Source of the DNA: Anaerolineae bacterium
Lineage (GTDB): Bacteria > Chloroflexota > Anaerolineae > Anaerolineales > Anaerolineaceae
DNA: 64,000 bases
Assembly: GCA_013178295.1 (NCBI GenBank)
Contig: JABLWW010000003.1
Coordinates: 1-64,000 of the forward strand
Direction: 5' to 3'
Positions 63,598-64,000 of the stretch are shown in pieces. Under the pieces are notes generated by a model that saw nothing but the letters and a program-made list of their open reading frames with translations, was not told the origin of the DNA and searched no databases. A program made the translations under genes and the position numbers. The stretch's first letter is position 1; each line of letters opens with the position of its first letter.

Positions 63598-64000
63598 TCA
63601 GTTTGCCTGGATGAATTGTACCGCGTTCAGGGCGTCAATGTAATCTGGAGATACCTCAAGGGCTTTTTGCAAATTTGCCAGTGCCTCGTCCTTTTTGCCA
63701 GCACGGTAAAGCGCCCAGGCGCGCCAGAGCAACGCTTCTTCGGAGTTGGGGGTGATTTTGAGCGCGTATTCGGTCAAGCTGAGCAGGTCTTCGTTGCGCC
63801 CGCTGTGAAAATATGCCATGAATGGGGCAAAGCGGTAACGCAGTATCCGCTGTGGCAATCCGTTTTGACGTGCCTGGTCAAATGCGCTTGCGGCTTCGCC
63901 GTAGCGCTGAAAATATGTCAACGCACTGCCAAGATTGAACCAGGCGATGGCGTCATTCGGATTGATGTTTATCTCACGGCGAGCGCGCTGCATGGCGTTG
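63598..64000 (-). CDS. TPR protein (N-terminus cut by window edge)
   Basis: The frame is open at the right edge, so the first visible residues (NAMQRARREININPNDAIAWFNLG) are internal. About 134 residues are seen, made of three or four TPR units (AIAWFNLGSALTYFQRYGEAASAFDQARQNG, ALLWRAWALYRAGKKDEALANLQKALEVSPDY). It precedes the HExxH gene and may act with it. Confidence 0.8.
   Translation of the reverse strand, partial: NAMQRARREININPNDAIAWFNLGSALTYFQRYGEAASAFDQARQNGLPQRILRYRFAPFMAYFHSGRNEDLLSLTEYALKITPNSEEALLWRAWALYRAGKKDEALANLQKALEVSPDYIDALNAVQFIQAN

Overview
The window is dense bacterial chromosome at roughly even GC, with almost no intergenic space beyond 250 bases. It carries about 58 protein genes, two of them cut by the window edges, plus one tRNA. 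The gene content points to a Chloroflexota bacterium of the Anaerolineae type. This is an inference from several traits together: an oversized SecA with two large insertions, a K+-independent-type membrane pyrophosphatase, MreBCD and MinCDE in one cluster, a GldA/F/G-like ABC operon with a DUF4340 protein, Pro/Thr-rich secreted proteins, LysM and L,D-transpeptidase wall proteins, and no outer-membrane or LPS genes. No 16S rRNA is present to settle it.

Layout. 1-2.9 kb: a TPR protein with a 25-residue acidic tandem repeat (cut by the left edge) and the primary sigma factor. 3-6.8 kb: a GldA/F/G-like ABC operon read leftward from a good promoter. 7-12.8 kb: H+-pyrophosphatase, a small monooxygenase-fold protein with an iron-type alcohol dehydrogenase, a DegV protein and a P1-family peptidase. 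12.9-21.7 kb: zwf, an SH3 surface protein, smpB, a polyprenol-kinase-like protein, an L,D-transpeptidase, CcdA with a glutaredoxin-DUF2085 fusion, and pgeF-yggS-yggT-yggU. 21.7-25.7 kb: a membrane-anchored NACHT-HEAT ATPase, a coiled-coil zinc-ribbon protein and a methyltransferase, all leftward. 25.9-35 kb: mreB-mreC-mreD-pbp2-minC-minD-minE-rodA-gltX, which unites wall elongation and division-site placement. 35-37.5 kb: two related zinc-ribbon membrane proteins. 37.6-41 kb: tRNA-Gln(CUG), ligA and an RlmI-like methyltransferase. 41.1-48 kb: two FtsX-type ABC exporters, one with an ATPase fused to a cyclic-nucleotide-binding fold, the other DevBCA-like. 48-53.5 kb: a five-LysM protein and a TetR-controlled drug-efflux-like ABC operon. 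53.5-59.3 kb: an RHS-gene remnant, the giant secA and lpdA. 59.5-64 kb: an FmdB zinc ribbon with a tiny membrane protein, a lipoprotein beta-propeller, a HAD phosphatase, a membrane-anchored HExxH protein and a TPR protein running off the right edge.

Regulation. Promoters read by eye fall into two recurring styles. Seven carry an extended -10 (TGn + TATAAT-like) with no recognisable -35. Five place the -10 box only 6-8 bases before the start codon, which would give leaderless mRNAs (smpB, the L,D-transpeptidase, the zinc-ribbon protein, ligA, perhaps minC). Two palindromes look like operators: a 10-bp-arm inverted repeat that covers the TPR-gene promoter, and a 14-bp perfect palindrome at the start point of the tetR operon. 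I found no CRISPR array, insertion sequence, prophage or rRNA. The only trace of mobile or polymorphic-toxin-like DNA is the RHS fragment. The most unusual items are the SecA insertions, the ABC-cNBD fusion, the NACHT-HEAT ATPase, the twin zinc-ribbon membrane proteins and the leaderless promoter set.
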